Assembly: GCA_028751875.1 (NCBI GenBank)
Contig: CM054162.1
Span: 7,918,958 to 7,982,957, forward strand
Direction: 5' to 3'
DNA: 64,000 nt
DNA from: Rapana venosa
Lineage: Eukaryota > Mollusca > Gastropoda > Neogastropoda > Muricidae
Made by a program: the position numbers and the translations under genes. Shown piece by piece: positions 7,096 through 18,776 of the stretch. Position 1 is the stretch's first letter. The number at the start of each line of letters is the position of its first letter. Under the pieces are notes generated by a model. It was given only the letters and a program-made list of their open reading frames with translations. It ran no database searches and was not told the origin of the DNA.

Positions 7096-9635
7096 TGATC
7101 TCCTCACTCACCATCCCTTGGTGGGGGACGACCTTTGGGGGTTTACCCCACGGCGCTGAAAGTGGCCCCCAAAGGGTTTCTGCCCGGGGTGCTTTAGGAG
7201 GTTTGGTCCCCCCTTCCTGTTTTTGGATATCCATTTTTTTGCGTGGTCGTCCCTGCCTCCTTTGCCCTTCCTATCCCCTTTCCTGCGGGAGTCTTTGACA
7301 GGCTTTTTATGCCTTGTTGGGGGTGGCCAAACCTTCTTTTCGTTCCCCCCTTTTTGGGGACTGAAATCTGCAAGGGGTTTCTTTTTTTGGGCCGGCCAGG
7401 GGTTCTCGATTTTCTCCCAGACGTGTTTTGGGTTTTTTTAAAAAAAAACCCCCTCTGTGGGTGATGTTCAGGAAATTTTGGGCCGGAGGAATTTTACCCA
7501 AAAGGTTGAATCAGTTCAAAAATGGGCCGTAAGTGTCCATGTTTCACCCCCTTTTCAAGGAAAATGGATGTGACGAGTGCCTTGAAAGGGGTCTGCCCTT
7601 AGTGGGGGTTCTGTTTTGGGGGTTTCTCCACACTTTCCCCGGGTTAGTCGTGGGAGCGAGAGTCCCCAACCAGCAAGTTTATCTTCCCCTTTTGTGTGCT
7701 CGTACCTTCTTTTGGTTTGATGACTGCCCCCAAGGTTTTTAAAAAGTTTCCCCTTTCCTCAAAAGTGTCTCCCCCTCTTTTTGGAGGGGGGGTTGGGGGG
7801 TCGGTGTGGTACTTTTTTCACTGGATTTTTGGCTTTTTTCCCTGCTGTTTTCTCCAAAACCGTGGGCTTAGAGATGTTTCCCCATTTCCTGGTGGGGGAA
7901 AACCGGATTTCTTCTTCACGGGGGGCCCTTTGGGGTCAATTTTCCCCCTGCGAATCAAAAGGTTTTGCAAAACGGGGCCCTTTCCTCCAATGTGATTGTG
8001 GTCTTAAAGGCAAGGGGGGCCCTCCTGCATGAGGGTTTTTCCGGGGAACACGTTATAAAAGAAGGGGGGATAGGGGGCCCGCCTTGTCGATCCCCCAACT
8101 GAAGCCCGGAAAGGGAACCCCCCCGATTTCCCCAAACCCAGGGTTGGACGCAATGTGGGAGCTTTTCATACGCCCCGGGTGACTTGAATCAGGTCCTCGC
8201 GAATTTAAATAAATCCTTTCCTTCCCCACAGAGCTTTTTTGGGCCCCCAAAATCGGGTGAAACCCTTTCCCCCTTGGAAGTCAATAAAGGGGTTGTTGTA
8301 GACGTTATTTTTAGGGTAGGAAAAGCTTTCAAATGAGCATTCTAAATGTTAAAAATGTTTGCTCGAAGGGGCTTCGACCGGTTGAATCCTCCCTGGTCTT
8401 CTGTTAGGTTTTCTTCTTTTTGGTTGGTTTTCGCTGTTTAAAGGAAAATGCGTAGCAAAAAATTTTTCTTGGATGGTTTAATCAGATAAATTGTTCTGAA
8501 ATTTTTGGCACTTTTAGGCTCCCCTTTTTTTTGGAAAGGTGGAACTTGTTGGTTTTTGGGCCCAAATTTGTTCGGGCCCACTCTTTGCGGGTTCCAGATG
8601 GGGGGTTTTTGGGAAAGATGTTTTTTTAAATTGCCTTTAAAACATATCGGGGCCCTCCGTTTTTGAGGAGCTCAGCCGGGGGTTTTTCCAATCCCCTGGG
8701 GGTTAAATCCTTTAAAGGGGAATTTTCTGCCTTCTACCTCTTCCCCAGCCCCTGTGGGCTTTCGGATCTGAGGGTCTGGGACCCTGGCCGTGAAGTTTGT
8801 TGGGTTTCCCACCCTTTCCCAGCTTTTAAATTTTTCGGTCCCTGCTTTGTCTGTCCTTCCTTTCATGTAGTGGCGCTTCCTGTGGGGAATTGGCCCCCTC
8901 TTTGGCCCTTCCCAATAACGGGGTTTTTGGCTGCGGGGATTTGGGTTTAGGCCCTTGTGGTTGGTACGCCTCCGTGCTTTCCTTTTCCCCCATTCCCTTT
9001 TTCAACTTTGGAGAATTGTTCTGCATCCATTTCCCCTATGGCCTCATCATTTTTCTTTTTGATTAAACCTTTTTAAATTATTCTATACCCCTTTCGGCCT
9101 TTTTTTGGGTTTTTGTTTTTTCCTTGGTTTTAGCCCTTTCGTTGATCCCCACGGGTCCAGGGTTTTGTTGGAAAACCCCCCGGTTGGTTTTTTTTTCCTT
9201 TTTTCCCCCCAAAGTTCCCAGGGGCCTGTCTCCGGAATGGTCTTGCTGAAGGTCTCATTGGGTTTTTTGGATTTTCATCTTGGAGGAAATTCAATGCTGC
9301 AAATCTGCCCCCCTTTTCTCATTTAAAAAGTTTTCGGGGTCGTTTGGGGGGGTCCCTTCAGTTTTTCCCCTGTTAAAACCGCAAAGGGGTTATTCTTTTC
9401 TGGTTTTTTGGGCTTCGTTTGGGTTCTTTTGGGTTTGAGTACCTTGTCGTGGTCACTGCCAATATAAAGCGTTTGGGAAAGTTTTTGGGTCGGGGTTTTG
9501 GGTTGTTTGCCGTTTTAAATCGTTTGGGGGGAAGATGTAGTCAAAAATTGGGTTATTTTTCTTTAATTTTTGGTGAGGTGCCATGCCCTTTCTTTGATTT
9601 TTTGGGGGAAAAGGGGGTTTTAGGGTATGGGGGGT
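7096..9635. other. Low-quality 2.5-kb insertion splitting the 42-bp satellite
   Basis: Blocks C and D have no counterpart: there the satellite is continuous. The sequence is GT-rich on this strand and full of T, G and C runs, so reading frames are corrupted. Two weak hints point to a retroelement. On the minus strand near 8790 a frame reads KFKSWERVGNPTNFTARV, loosely like a zinc-knuckle region. On the plus strand near 7700 a frame reads SFGLMTAPKVF, loosely like a reverse transcriptase PFGL motif. They lie on opposite strands and neither is enough for a call. Confidence 0.35.
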
Positions 9636-10690
9636 TTTTTTTCTGAAAATTTCAGCATAAACAGAGATTTAAAAGACTAGGGTTTTCTGATAATGAGATA
9701 AACAGAGAGTAAAAGGACTAGGGTTTTTTGAAAAAACCCCGTATAAACAAAGGAGTAAAACCCACTATGTTTTTTTTGTTTGTAAAAGAAAACAGAGAGT
9801 AAAAGCTGGGGTTTTTTTCTGATAATCCGCAAAAAACAGGGAGTAAATAATTTATTTTTTTTTAAAATAATTAACATAAACAAAGATTTAAAAACGATAG
9901 GGTTTTCTAATAATACAGAATAAACAGGGGTTTAAAAGACTAGGGTTTTTTCCTGATAATACAGTTAAAAAAAAGAGAAAAAAAAACGCTTTTTTCTGAA
10001 AACCACAGCATAAACAAGATAAAGGACTATGGTTTTCTGATAAAACATTGAAAACCCAGAGAGTAAAAAGTATTTTGGGTTTTCTGATAATACAGCATAA
10101 AAAAGAGAGTAAAAAAGACTATGGTTTTCTAAAAAACCAGCATCAAAGAGATTTAAATGACTACGGTTTTCTGAAAATTACAGCGTAAAGAAAGAGTAAA
10201 TGACTCGGTTATCTGATAAACAGCATAAACAGAGGGGGAAAAAACAAAAGGGGTTTTTTTTGATAAACAGCAAAAACAGAGAAAAAAGCAAGGGTTTTCT
10301 GATCATAAAGAAAAAACACAGAGAAAAATTTTTGGGTTTTTCTGATCATACAGAAAAAAACAGAGTATAAAAGACAAAACGGTTTTTTTGGGATAATAAA
10401 AGCATAAACAATAAAAAAAAGACTCCGGTTTTCTGATAAATCCAGCTAAACAATAAAAAAAAGACTACGGTTTTCTGAAATTACAGCAAAAAAACAGAGA
10501 GAAAAAGCCCCAGTTTTTTTGGGTTAAAAAACAGCGTAAACAGAGAGAAAAAGGGACAATTGTTTTTCTGATAAAACATCATAAAACAGAGAAAAAGCTA
10601 GGGTTTTTCCCTGTTTAAAAAAGAAGGAACAAAAGGGTAAAAAAAACAGGGTTTTCTAAAAAAATACGCAAAATAGGAGTAAATGACTTG
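9636..10690. repeat. 42-bp satellite array, block A (low quality)
   Basis: About 25 imperfect units. A typical unit holds CATAAACAGAGAGTAAAAG, then an ACTACGG-like core, then TTTTCTGATAATACAG. Many units here have lost or gained bases in A and T runs. It matches arrays at 48447-48904 and 52459-53572. No spacers separate the units, so this is not a CRISPR array. Confidence 0.9.
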
Positions 10691-11115
10691 GGGACCCAAA
10701 CGGGCCCCTTTGGGTAGGGGCCTCGGGGCCCTTGGGAGGGATTTCCTTTGTTTTAAACCCTTTGCAGGGTTGTTTCAAAATTAAAGGGCCCCGGGTTAGC
10801 ACCCCCGAGATTTTGCCCGTTCAAGGGGATTTTGCCCCCTGGAGTTTAACAAAAAAAGGCTGACTCCCCTGAAACTGAAAGTACTTTGGTGGACTTTAAA
10901 CCGCTGTCCTTGTTTGTAAACGCTCTTTAACAATTAAAGTTTTGGGAAACCCCCATTTTTAAAAACTGTTGGGGATTTCTGGGAAAGTAGGTTTTTGTGC
11001 CGGGGTGGGTGAAAAAATTGGAAAACAGGGAAATGCACACGGGGTTTTGGATTAAAAAAGGAAACACACGAGTGCTTATGAATTATCTTCAAAATAAAAG
11101 AAAAAAAGGTTTTGG
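10691..11115 (+). mobile_element. S1-like SINE body, degraded, block A
   Basis: From about 10816 the sequence follows the S1 body: CCCGTTCAAGGGGATTTTG, then a CTGGAGTTTAAC motif and a decayed ACTATAAACC motif near 10893. It ends with ATTATCTTCAAAATAAAAG. The part before 10816 replaces the usual tRNA head and matches 53573-53690 in block D. The stretch is homopolymer-biased. Confidence 0.65.
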
Positions 11116-11830
11116 ATAAAAAATTTCTCTTTTATCATCTCCCCCTCTTTTCTCCCCCTCTCTTTTTTCTCTCGCTCCCATTCCCTTTTTCTGCGGGAGA
11201 CATTTTGGGGTTTGTTTTTTTTGGTTTTGGGGTTTATGCTGTTGAAGCCCCAATCATTTGGGCAGCCGTAGACCAGACATAGAACAAAAAATCAGGGATC
11301 CCGGATCTTTTCACCCACCTTTTAAAACACCCAACACCAGGTTAATGGTATAGTTAAAAGATGGGGGTTCCTTTCCCAAGGCCCAACCTTTTTCCCTTTG
11401 TGGGGAATTTTTTTTCCCCAACCCTTTAAATTGCCACCTTTCCTCTTTCAAAAATTAAATGGGCACGTGTGCACGTGACTTTTGATCTACTTCAGTTAAT
11501 GAGACAAACACCAGGGGAATATTCAGGGGTTTAGAGGGGGTTTTGGCGCGGCAAACCGTTGTCCTTGAAACCTGTTTTTACAAAACTGTCCCCCAGGAAG
11601 AGAGGGCGAACTCAGGCGGGTCAGGGAAAGTTTTGTGTTGCCCGTCAGTTTGCCCGGGTCAAAAAGTAAAAGAAAAAATAACAAAAAAAACTATACCAAA
11701 ACAGGTTGAAAGAAAGAAAAAATAACACTGAGCCCCTTTCCAAATCGAAAGGGTTTCCAAAAGGGTTCCAACAATGAATTTTTTTTTAAATGGGTTAACA
11801 TGTTATTAAACTATTTCCCTTTTTTTAAGG
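11116..11830. repeat. CT tract and duplicated non-coding segment, block A
   Basis: A short CT-rich tract (11140-11180) is followed by sequence that aligns with 54100-54690. Anchors are GTTTATGCTGTTGA, GGGCACGTGTGCACGTGAC, AATGAGACAAACACCA and AAAACTGTCCCCCAGGAAGA. It also aligns with 49390-49735 in block C. No gene is seen. Confidence 0.7.
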
Positions 11831-14330
11831 TTTAAATTTAAAAAAAAAAAAACCCCAACAGATTTAAAGTGGACAATTCTTAAAAATTTTTAAAATCCCA
11901 AATTAAAAATTCAAGTTTTCCGGGAAATTTGAAAAAAAGGGAAAAAATTTTGACCAAATTAAGCATTGTTAATGGGTGGTCAGGATGGGGATTGGGTTTT
12001 CCCGGACAGGCCCTGCCCCAGGGAAATTTAGCAACATTTTGTTGGCAAAACGCAAATTTTGGGCTTCTAGAACAGTAGGGTTTCGGGAAAACAAAAACTG
12101 AAATAGTAAACAGCTTTTTTTTGAAAAAAAATAACAAAGTCCCAATTTTTTAAATCCCTACAGAAAAGACAAATTATTACTCTTTCCCCCCCAAATTTCT
12201 CTGCGCTAAATCCCTAAAATACTTTCAACCCCCCCCCCCCAACCCCCCAAGTCTTCTTGGATTTTGCAAAAAAAAAGTCCCCCTGCCAAACCACCCAAGC
12301 CCGTATACTTCTCTCTATCTTTTTTTCCTACTTTTCGGGGAACCTTTGGGCCCCGACTGTTCAGGAAACATTTTCCCCGCCGCACCCCAGTTCACTGGCA
12401 ACCCCCTCTTTTTCCCCTCATCCCACAAAAGGAAGCAAACCCCCATGACAAATTCCCGAAAAAATTTAAAAAATAATCATGGGGATATTGATCCCAAAAC
12501 CCCGTTTTTGGTTTTCCCAATGCCTTCCCAAACTTTTTTCTTACTGTCACTGAAAAAAATTTTAAAAGTAAACTCAAACTCTTCAAAATTTTAGGAAATT
12601 TTCCCTCGCTTTTCAAAAAAAACCGAAATAGTCCCCACCTCTACAAAAAAACGGGCTTGAAACCCAGTTTTTCTAAAGAATTACAGACCTATCTCTAACT
12701 TAAACCCTTTTATCTCCCTAAATGGGGGAAAAAAAGGGGGGCCCCACCAAACCCTTTTTCCAATAATTTTCCTTCCCTTTCAATCTGCCAATTGTGCTAA
12801 CAACAGCACTGAAAACCCCCCAAAGGGGCCCCACTTTAGATACCCTTTCACTCGATGCTGATCAAAGAAAATCACCCCCCTCACTTCTTCCGCTTTATTG
12901 CTGTTTACACTTAGATCAAAACCCAATTTTTTCTTTCTCTTCTCCCGAAAGTTTTTGGGATTAAAAAGGGACGCCCCACCTGGTTTTTGGGTTTATACCC
13001 CCCAAAGGGCCCCAAAACCCGAAAGGGTTTTTTGTCAGCAAAATCCCAAAACCCAAAAATTGTAAAAAACTGTATGGGGGGGTCCCCCCAAGGGGTCGTT
13101 CTGGGGTCCTTTTCTCTTTACCCCTCCCACACTGCTTCACTCTTACAAATAAAAAAAACCCCCCATCAAAATGAACGTTATTTTCTATGCCCATAAAAAC
13201 TCAGCTTTAATGTAGCAAAACCCTTGAAAATCTGCCCCCCTTTCCCACAAAAAAATGCCCACTGCCTTTTAAAATTCAAAACTGGAAGACTTTAGTTTTC
13301 AGCTAAAAGCCCGGATAAAAAAAGAAGCCCTGCCGGAAACCGAAATAAAAATTTCTCCATTGCCCAAAAACTTCAATAAAATTCGGGAATAAACCCCGTT
13401 CCCTTTTTCCGGGTTTTGTGAAATATCTAGGTGGTTCCCCTTTTACAAATTTTTTCTCTAAGAAAATGTAAACACCCAAACTTTCCAAATTTGCTACAAT
13501 TTTGGGCGCTTTAAGGGGCGATTTTGCAAGTATCTGTCTACTACGCAACATTCAAAAATTTTTCCCCATTCTCATTTTTTCTCTTCTGGACTTTTTGTAA
13601 ATTTTTCCCTGGTTTGGTTTAAAAAGCATATCCAAACTCCCCCTTTAAAAGCATTTCAAAACCTGCAACCCCGACTTGTCTTTGAAAGAAAAAAAAATTT
13701 AACACACCATCCTCCCCTTTTTTCGATCTCTCACTGGCCCGCCTGTTTAACAAAGAATGAAGTATAAAAATGGAAAAAATTTCCCCCAAATTTTAGATCT
13801 TTCCCCCAAAAAACTCCCCCTTTTAATGTCTGTAACTGTCTTTCACCTGTTCACTCCACCCCCTTCCCTTTTGTTCAGCTGCAGATACATTGTGCTTTAA
13901 AAACCCCTTTTAAAAAAAACCCCTGTTGGGCCCTCCTCTTTCCCCGTTTTGTCTTTCCCCATGCAACAACCTCCCTCTCCCCCCCTTTGCCCAAAAAACC
14001 CATTTAATTCTTTCAAAAATAGCCTCAAAAAAACACTTATTTTTCCCCACTTGGAAAATCTTCCCCCGTTATCTGTTTCCCACTTTTTTAATAGCTCCCC
14101 TTTTCCTCCCCCCCCCCTCCTTTTTTCGTGTTGTGTTATAAATTTGATAATTTTTTTTTAAACTTTGATATTTTTGGGCCCGGGTTTCATGCGTGGGGAA
14201 TTTTAATGCAAGCGCTTCGATTTGTTGTAACTTTACAAGATTTAAGGGGACTATATACATTCCCATACATTATTATTTATTTTTTATAATTATTATTATT
14301 TTTACTAATTTTTATTTTTTGTTGTTGTTG
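11831..14330 (+). mobile_element. L2-like LINE, second copy, low quality
   Basis: It aligns with the cleaner copy at 54700-57362. Recognisable points are the linker between endonuclease and reverse transcriptase near 12030-12110, CTAAAGAATTACAGACCTAT near 12673, a decayed AFDTIDHS-coding stretch near 12850, and the 3' untranslated end with GCAAGCGCTTCGATTTGT at 14209 before a TTATT-rich tail. Homopolymer errors destroy every long frame, so this copy cannot be judged for activity. Unlike the block D copy it has no S2 insertion in its tail. Confidence 0.72.
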
Positions 14331-14890
14331 TTGTTTCTTTTTTAAGGAAAATTTTTTAAGCAAAAGGGAAAAAAAACAACGCTTTGATCTTCAGTACCCA
14401 AAGGGGCAAGGGAGGGGGGGCTTTTAGGGGGTTCCTTTTTCCTTTTTTCTTCTTCCGGGGGGGGCCCCCTGGGGGGGGGAAAAAGGGAAAACCAAACCTT
14501 ACCCCCGTGGCGAACCATTGGGTACCAAAAAATTGGCCTTTTTGTGGCCCCGGGGGCCCTGGGGAAGTGCCTGGGTTTTTGGAGAAGCTCTTCCCGGGTT
14601 TATCTAGTGATGGTTTTTTGCCCATTTCTTCCTTTTGGCCCGCCTCGCTTTCTCTTTCCCCCCGGGCCGTTCCTTGCAGTAAGGTTTTTTGGGGACCCCT
14701 CTGATTTGTCACATGTCGATACCCTTAAGCTTCCCTTTTTCCTTTCCCGTGGTTTGGAGGTTTTCGTATTTTCTTTACTTTTTGGGGTGATGGTTTTTCG
14801 GACTTCGGGGGTTTCTAAACCCAAACAAATTCAAATGGGCCCCCAGAAAAACCCCTCCTCTTTTGCCCCAAAATTTTACTAATAGAGAAA
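14331..14890 (-). pseudogene. C-terminal fragment of a second LINE type, low quality
   Basis: This is the block A counterpart of 57370-57870. On the minus strand the cleaner copy reads a KRKLRWYRHVTR-like motif followed by a basic GKRRRG stretch and a KWADNI motif, typical of the C-terminus of some non-LTR retrotransposon polyproteins. Here only pieces survive, such as TARNGPGGKRKRG. Anchors to block D include CTCTGATTTGTCACATGTCG near 14700. Confidence 0.55.
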
Positions 14891-15744
14891 GAGGGGTTTT
14901 TTTAAAGTGCACTGTGAACCCTTTCGTGGGGGAGGGGCACAAACAGTGTTAAAAGGGAGTTACAATCCCAACCGTCTTCTTTATTCTTTCTTTTTCAACA
15001 AAATTTTTTGGGGAAAAATTTACCCGGGAAAAAAGGCAAACCCCTCTGTTTTTAGTTTTTAAAAATAAGGGGGGTTTTTTTTCAGGAAGAAAAGGGGTTT
15101 TTTTATTTATTTTTTTATTTATAACACTTTAAAGAAAACTCAAGATTAATCTGGGGGGAAATTCGGGGGGGGGGGGGGAATCTCCCCGGGGGGAGCCCCG
15201 GGGCCAAAAAGGTCAGCGCCCCCCAAATTAAAAAACAATTCTGTCTACACCTGCATTTGGGTTTCCCTATCAGGGGCAAAAAAACTAACCTGAATTGAGG
15301 ATGGGGTAAAAAAAATTCTTTTTTTCAAGGCGTGAAGAAAGACCAAAACTGGCTTCGGAAGCATACAAAGATTTTGGCCTTTCTTCAAAACCCCACCCGT
15401 TTTCTACCCCCCCGGGAAAAAGGGGGGAAGGGGGACGGGGGGGGGGGGGGGGAGGTTCTTGAAATTGAAAAATTTTTGAAAATATTGAACCACACTCCAG
15501 CTGGGCCTTTGTTTTCCACAGGTCCCCCCTCCCGGTAAACGCTATCCCCCGAAGGGGGAGAGGTCATTGACTGGCCTGTGTGTTATCTGGAGGGTCAGCG
15601 GGGGGGTTGGGGTGGGGTTTGGGTTTTGGTGAACCCTTACAAACCCGGTTTTGGGCCCTAACCACTTGAATAAGGGCATTGCAGTGGGGGTTAAGGGTTA
15701 TGGGAGGACCCGCACCGTGTGGTTAAAAGGCAGTTTCACCCTTT
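14891..15744. repeat. Duplicated segment with inverted S4 SINE end, block A (low quality)
   Basis: It aligns with 57870-58690. At about 15105-15300 it contains the reverse complement of the S4 SINE 3' end, recognisable from the block D copy with its GGGCTGCTCTCCCCGGGGAG motif. Near 15490 the string AATATTGAACCACACTCCAG is identical to block D. Runs of G and C replace mixed sequence in many places. Confidence 0.65.
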
Positions 15745-16160
15745 AATACCATGGGTACGGGCCCCGGGGAAATCGTGTGTTTGAATCTGCAAATGGGGTC
15801 GGGGTTTGGGGCTTAAAGGGAAAAGCACCCCCCCTTTGAAGTAAAAAGTCCGGGGGGCGGGAAAGGGGCGGTTGGGGTTTAATTTTTTGTTTGGCCAAAA
15901 CCTTTTTATACCAATACGTTAAAATCATGAGTGGGGGGCTGCGTGCTAAATCCTTTGGGGGAGATGATAAATCGAGGTCCCACCTAAAAAAACCCTTTGG
16001 GAACAAGAAGGGAAATTTTTCCTGGTTTAAAAAATTTTGTAGAAAAAAATCACTCTTTATAGGGAAAAAAAATTTTGTTGCAGACAGGGAAAAGAAAAAA
16101 AAAAGGGGGGCGCCAAATCTTGTGGCAAACGTGCTCTCCCCGGGAAGAAAAATTTCTGTG
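15745..16160 (+). mobile_element. S4 SINE with tRNA-like heads, degraded, block A
   Basis: Counterpart of 58649-59072. A decayed first head precedes it near 15704-15790 (GTGTGGTTAAAAGGCAG and TGTGTTTGAATCTG). The body keeps ATGATAAATCGAGGTCCCAC near 15964, GTTGCAGACAGGGAAAAGAA near 16078 and CTCTCCCCGGGAAG near 16134. Open frames here come from base errors. Confidence 0.6.
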
Positions 16161-16420
16161 CCTTTAAAGTGGTATGAAGGGGTAAAGAACGACATTGGCG
16201 AATTAAAAGGGGGGGGTTTTTTTTTTTTAACCCCTCTCCAAGGTTTAACTTCAAGTTTCAGAAAATTGGGCCCGGTTTTTTATTTTATTCCTTTGTGTAT
16301 ATACAAATGCAGAAGGTCAACTAGCACGTTTGATAGCGCCCTTCATGTTTACGTTAGATGGGGTTTCGAAAACACGAAAAATACCCCATGTAGCCCGGAA
16401 AATCGGAGGGCCATTGGGAA
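16161..16420 (+). mobile_element. S3 SINE body, degraded, only in block A
   Basis: It carries GTGTATATACAAATGCAGAAG near 16297, a GATGGGGTTTCGAAAACACG stretch near 16358 and ATACCCCATGTAGCCCGG near 16381. These line up with the S3 body as read on the minus strand at 18465-18776. Block D lacks this insertion: there the sequence passes from the S4 end straight to the part matching 17030. Confidence 0.5.
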
Positions 16421-17044
16421 CCTTGGGGGCTTTGCCGAGGGAATTTTGGGGGAAAAAAGATTTCTTAGATATTGACCAGGGGGGAAAAAGATGATACCGA
16501 GCAAAAGCGATTCTTAAAGTTTTGGTTTTTGGGGCCAAATAAAAAAAATTTTGGGAGGTTTTTCTTTCTCCGTATCCCTTGAAAAAAGTTTAAAAAATTT
16601 TTTAATCCCAAAACTAAAAAACATTGTCTCTTTTAGACAAATTTTAAAAAAAAACCCATTTGGGGGGAAAAAAAGGGTGGGGATGGAGATTTTTGTAGAT
16701 TTAACAAAGGGCATTTTTTAATTTTAGGTCCGATTCCCTAATTACAAAACCCGACCCTTTTACGGTTTAAAACTGGGCTATTATTTTTACTTACAAAGTA
16801 TACCGAAAACTGAAAAAGGAACAAACCCTTTTGGGGAATTTGCTCTTTTCTACTTTCTTGTCCATCAAACAGGAAATGATCTGCCCCTTCCCTTTTGTGA
16901 AAAAGCCCATTTACCCCCCAAAAAGAAAAACCAGCCTCCAGACATAAACCTTTTTCAAACTTTAAAACTTTCCCAGATTGTTTTATCTCATTCTGTTTTC
17001 CCGCCTTTCTATGGGCCCAAAATTTCCCCACCCCACCGAAGGAA
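16421..17044. other. Unassigned low-quality sequence, only in block A
   Basis: About 600 bases with no counterpart in block D. No recognised element and no believable frame. It may belong to the same insertion as the S3 body before it. Confidence 0.4.
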
Positions 17045-17225
17045 AGTGTATTTTAAACAATTATTCTTTTATTTCGAGGATAATGGAATAAGCATTCATG
17101 TGCTTTTTTTCATTCAGTCCCCGTTTGTATGCAGTTTTGTAAATTTTGTCAACAGTTCCCACCGGCACGCAATGGCCTACTCTTCTGAAAAAAGGAACGG
17201 GTTTTAATGTGCGCGCAAGATGCTC
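17045..17225 (-). mobile_element. S1 SINE 3' half
   Basis: Reverse complement of the S1 3' end. TTTCGAGGATAATGGAATAA at 17072 corresponds to the end motif, followed by GTCAACAGTTCCCACCGGCA. It is truncated before the tRNA head and aligns with 59090-59247. Confidence 0.8.
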
Positions 17226-17237
17226 TGATCAGTGTAT

Positions 17238-17240
<3 letters not shown>

Positions 17241-17304
<64 letters not shown>

Positions 17305-17311
17305 GTGTGTA

Positions 17312-17345
<34 letters not shown>
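17241..17345. repeat. (GT)n microsatellite
   Basis: About 100 bases of GT repeat with a few GTAA interruptions. Counterpart of 59262-59345. Confidence 0.97.
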
Positions 17346-17349
17346 AGTG

Positions 17350-17480
17350 TGTTTGAATTTGTTAAAACTGTTAATCATTGTTCGTTGCATGTGGAGGAGT
17401 AGGTTGAATGCAAGCTCTTTGATTTGTTTTTTACAAGATATAGGGCTAGATAAATTCAATTTCTTCTTCTTCTTCTTCTT
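17350..17480 (+). mobile_element. LINE-type 3' tail fragment
   Basis: It has GAATGCAAGCTCTTTGATTTG then TTTTACAAGATATAGGGCTA and ends in TTC repeats rather than ATT. The module is the same as the 3' end of the L2-like LINEs here, but no coding part precedes it. It is repeated at 59360-59490. Confidence 0.65.
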
Positions 17481-17763
17481 TAATTCTCATCATTTTTATT
17501 TCAGCTTTTGCTGTTATTGCCGCTGCTTATTATGGGATGCAGTAACAAACAAAACTATATCCGGACTTGGATTCATGAATATCATCATCTGTCCAGGCTA
17601 ATTTGTTTCCCTTCGTTTAGCTGTCAAATGGGTGGTTTCCTGTTTTTCAGTGGGAAGGGGAAAGATATGATAATTGCCCATGTGAGGTGTTCCTTATTTC
17701 GTGGTCGCTGGCGCGTACGCCAATTAAACACACCAAGAGACAGGCTCAAAAATGTGTGTGTGA

Positions 17764-17801
<38 letters not shown>

Positions 17802-17874
17802 GTAGGTGTGTGTGTGTAGAGGTTGGTGTGTGTGTATGCGCACGCGCTGTGTGCATATATGTGTGTGTGATTGT
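17481..17874. repeat. Duplicated non-coding segment plus GT repeat, block A
   Basis: Nearly the same as 59495-59902, for example GGATGCAGTAACAAACAAAA against a single-base variant there, and ATTAAACACACCAAGAGACA in both. GT repeats lie at 17755-17870. Both copies are clean here, which makes this a good place to measure divergence of the duplication. Confidence 0.75.
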
Positions 17875-17990
17875 CAAGTCAAAGTTTAAATCTTATTTTT
17901 ATTTCCAGATGCTCTCTCTCTCTCTCAAGTCAAAGTTAAAATCTTAGGTTTATTTCCAGATGCTCTCTCTCTCTCTCTCTCTCTCTCTTC

Positions 17991-18025
<35 letters not shown>

Positions 18026-18090
18026 TCTCTCTTTCTCTCTGAAGTCAAAGTTAAAATCTTACGTTTATTTCCAGATGCTCTCTCTGTCTC

Positions 18091-18175
<85 letters not shown>
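17875..18175. repeat. Three 37-bp modules separated by (CT)n tracts
   Basis: The module reads AAGTCAAAGTTAAAATCTTA and ends TTTATTTCCAGATGC. Copies lie at 17875-17911, 17927-17962 and 18042-18078. CT repeats with some CTGT fill the spaces and run to about 18175. Block D has four modules at 59903, 59950, 60000 and 60113. A decayed module lies near 20405. Confidence 0.88.
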
Positions 18176-18178
<3 letters not shown>

Positions 18179-18464
18179 TTGTTCCCCAATTAAAAACATA
18201 ATCTAAACTTTTTTCTCCAATCCCTCATTTAGACATCTGTTGATCTACTGCTTACTAAAAGAGAAAGAAAACAGCCACAGCAACCTTCAGAAAATCGTCA
18301 GAGCAGGAGCCTGTCTGACTCAGGCATTACTTCCCTTTAAAAGTCACTACCCCATGATCTGCACTCTTCTGTAGGGGAAAGAATGAAAAGACACGAGGGG
18401 ATGACGTCAGGTATCTATTTATAGCCACTTTCACAGTCCCTGCTCTTCAAAGCTGTTTCTTGCT
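18176..18464. repeat. Duplicated non-coding segment, block A
   Basis: It aligns with 60180-60475 at high identity, for example ATCTGCACTCTTCTGTAGGG and GATGACGTCAGGTATCTATT in both. No open frame is conserved. TATTTATAG near 18415 lies close to the SINE end and is not clearly a promoter. Confidence 0.7.
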
Positions 18465-18776
18465 TCTTTGTTTGTTTGTGTGATTTGTTCCTGAAGGTAG
18501 CTGCATTCTGTTCTCGGGGATATATGCTGGGTATGTTCCTGCTTCCATAACCCACTGAATGTCGACATGAAAGATGATATCTTTAACGTAAATATTTTGA
18601 TTTTCAGCATGTGCATATACACAAAGTGAATTAAGGAACTAACATGTCTTCACTTGACCTGGACTGATGGTAAAAATCGCCACCCTTAATTCACCTGATG
18701 CCGCCAATATTCGAACCCACGACTCCATGGACCCTTGGGATTGAAGTCAAACAGTTTTAACCACTCGTCCATAGTG
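18465..18776 (-). mobile_element. S3 SINE, tRNA-derived, near full length
   Basis: On the minus strand the head has box A GGACGAGTGGTTAA and box B GTGGGTTCGAATA, typical of a Leu/Ser-like tRNA. The body follows with GTGTATATGCACATGCTG, a TTTACGTTAAAGATATC stretch, GTGGGTTATGGAAGCAGG and AACATACCCAGCATATA. From memory this arrangement resembles a SINE family widespread in gastropods, so a database check is needed. The copy at 60476-60790 is the segmental duplicate. Confidence 0.82.

Noticed and set aside
7096..9635. Gypsy-like gag/pol element
   Set aside because: A zinc-knuckle-like piece and a PFGL-like piece were noticed, but they lie on opposite strands in corrupted sequence, and no LTRs could be found.
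9105..9646. Phe/Gly-rich frames in low-quality sequence
   Set aside because: TTT, GGG and CCC codons come from homopolymer bias; no domain is visible.
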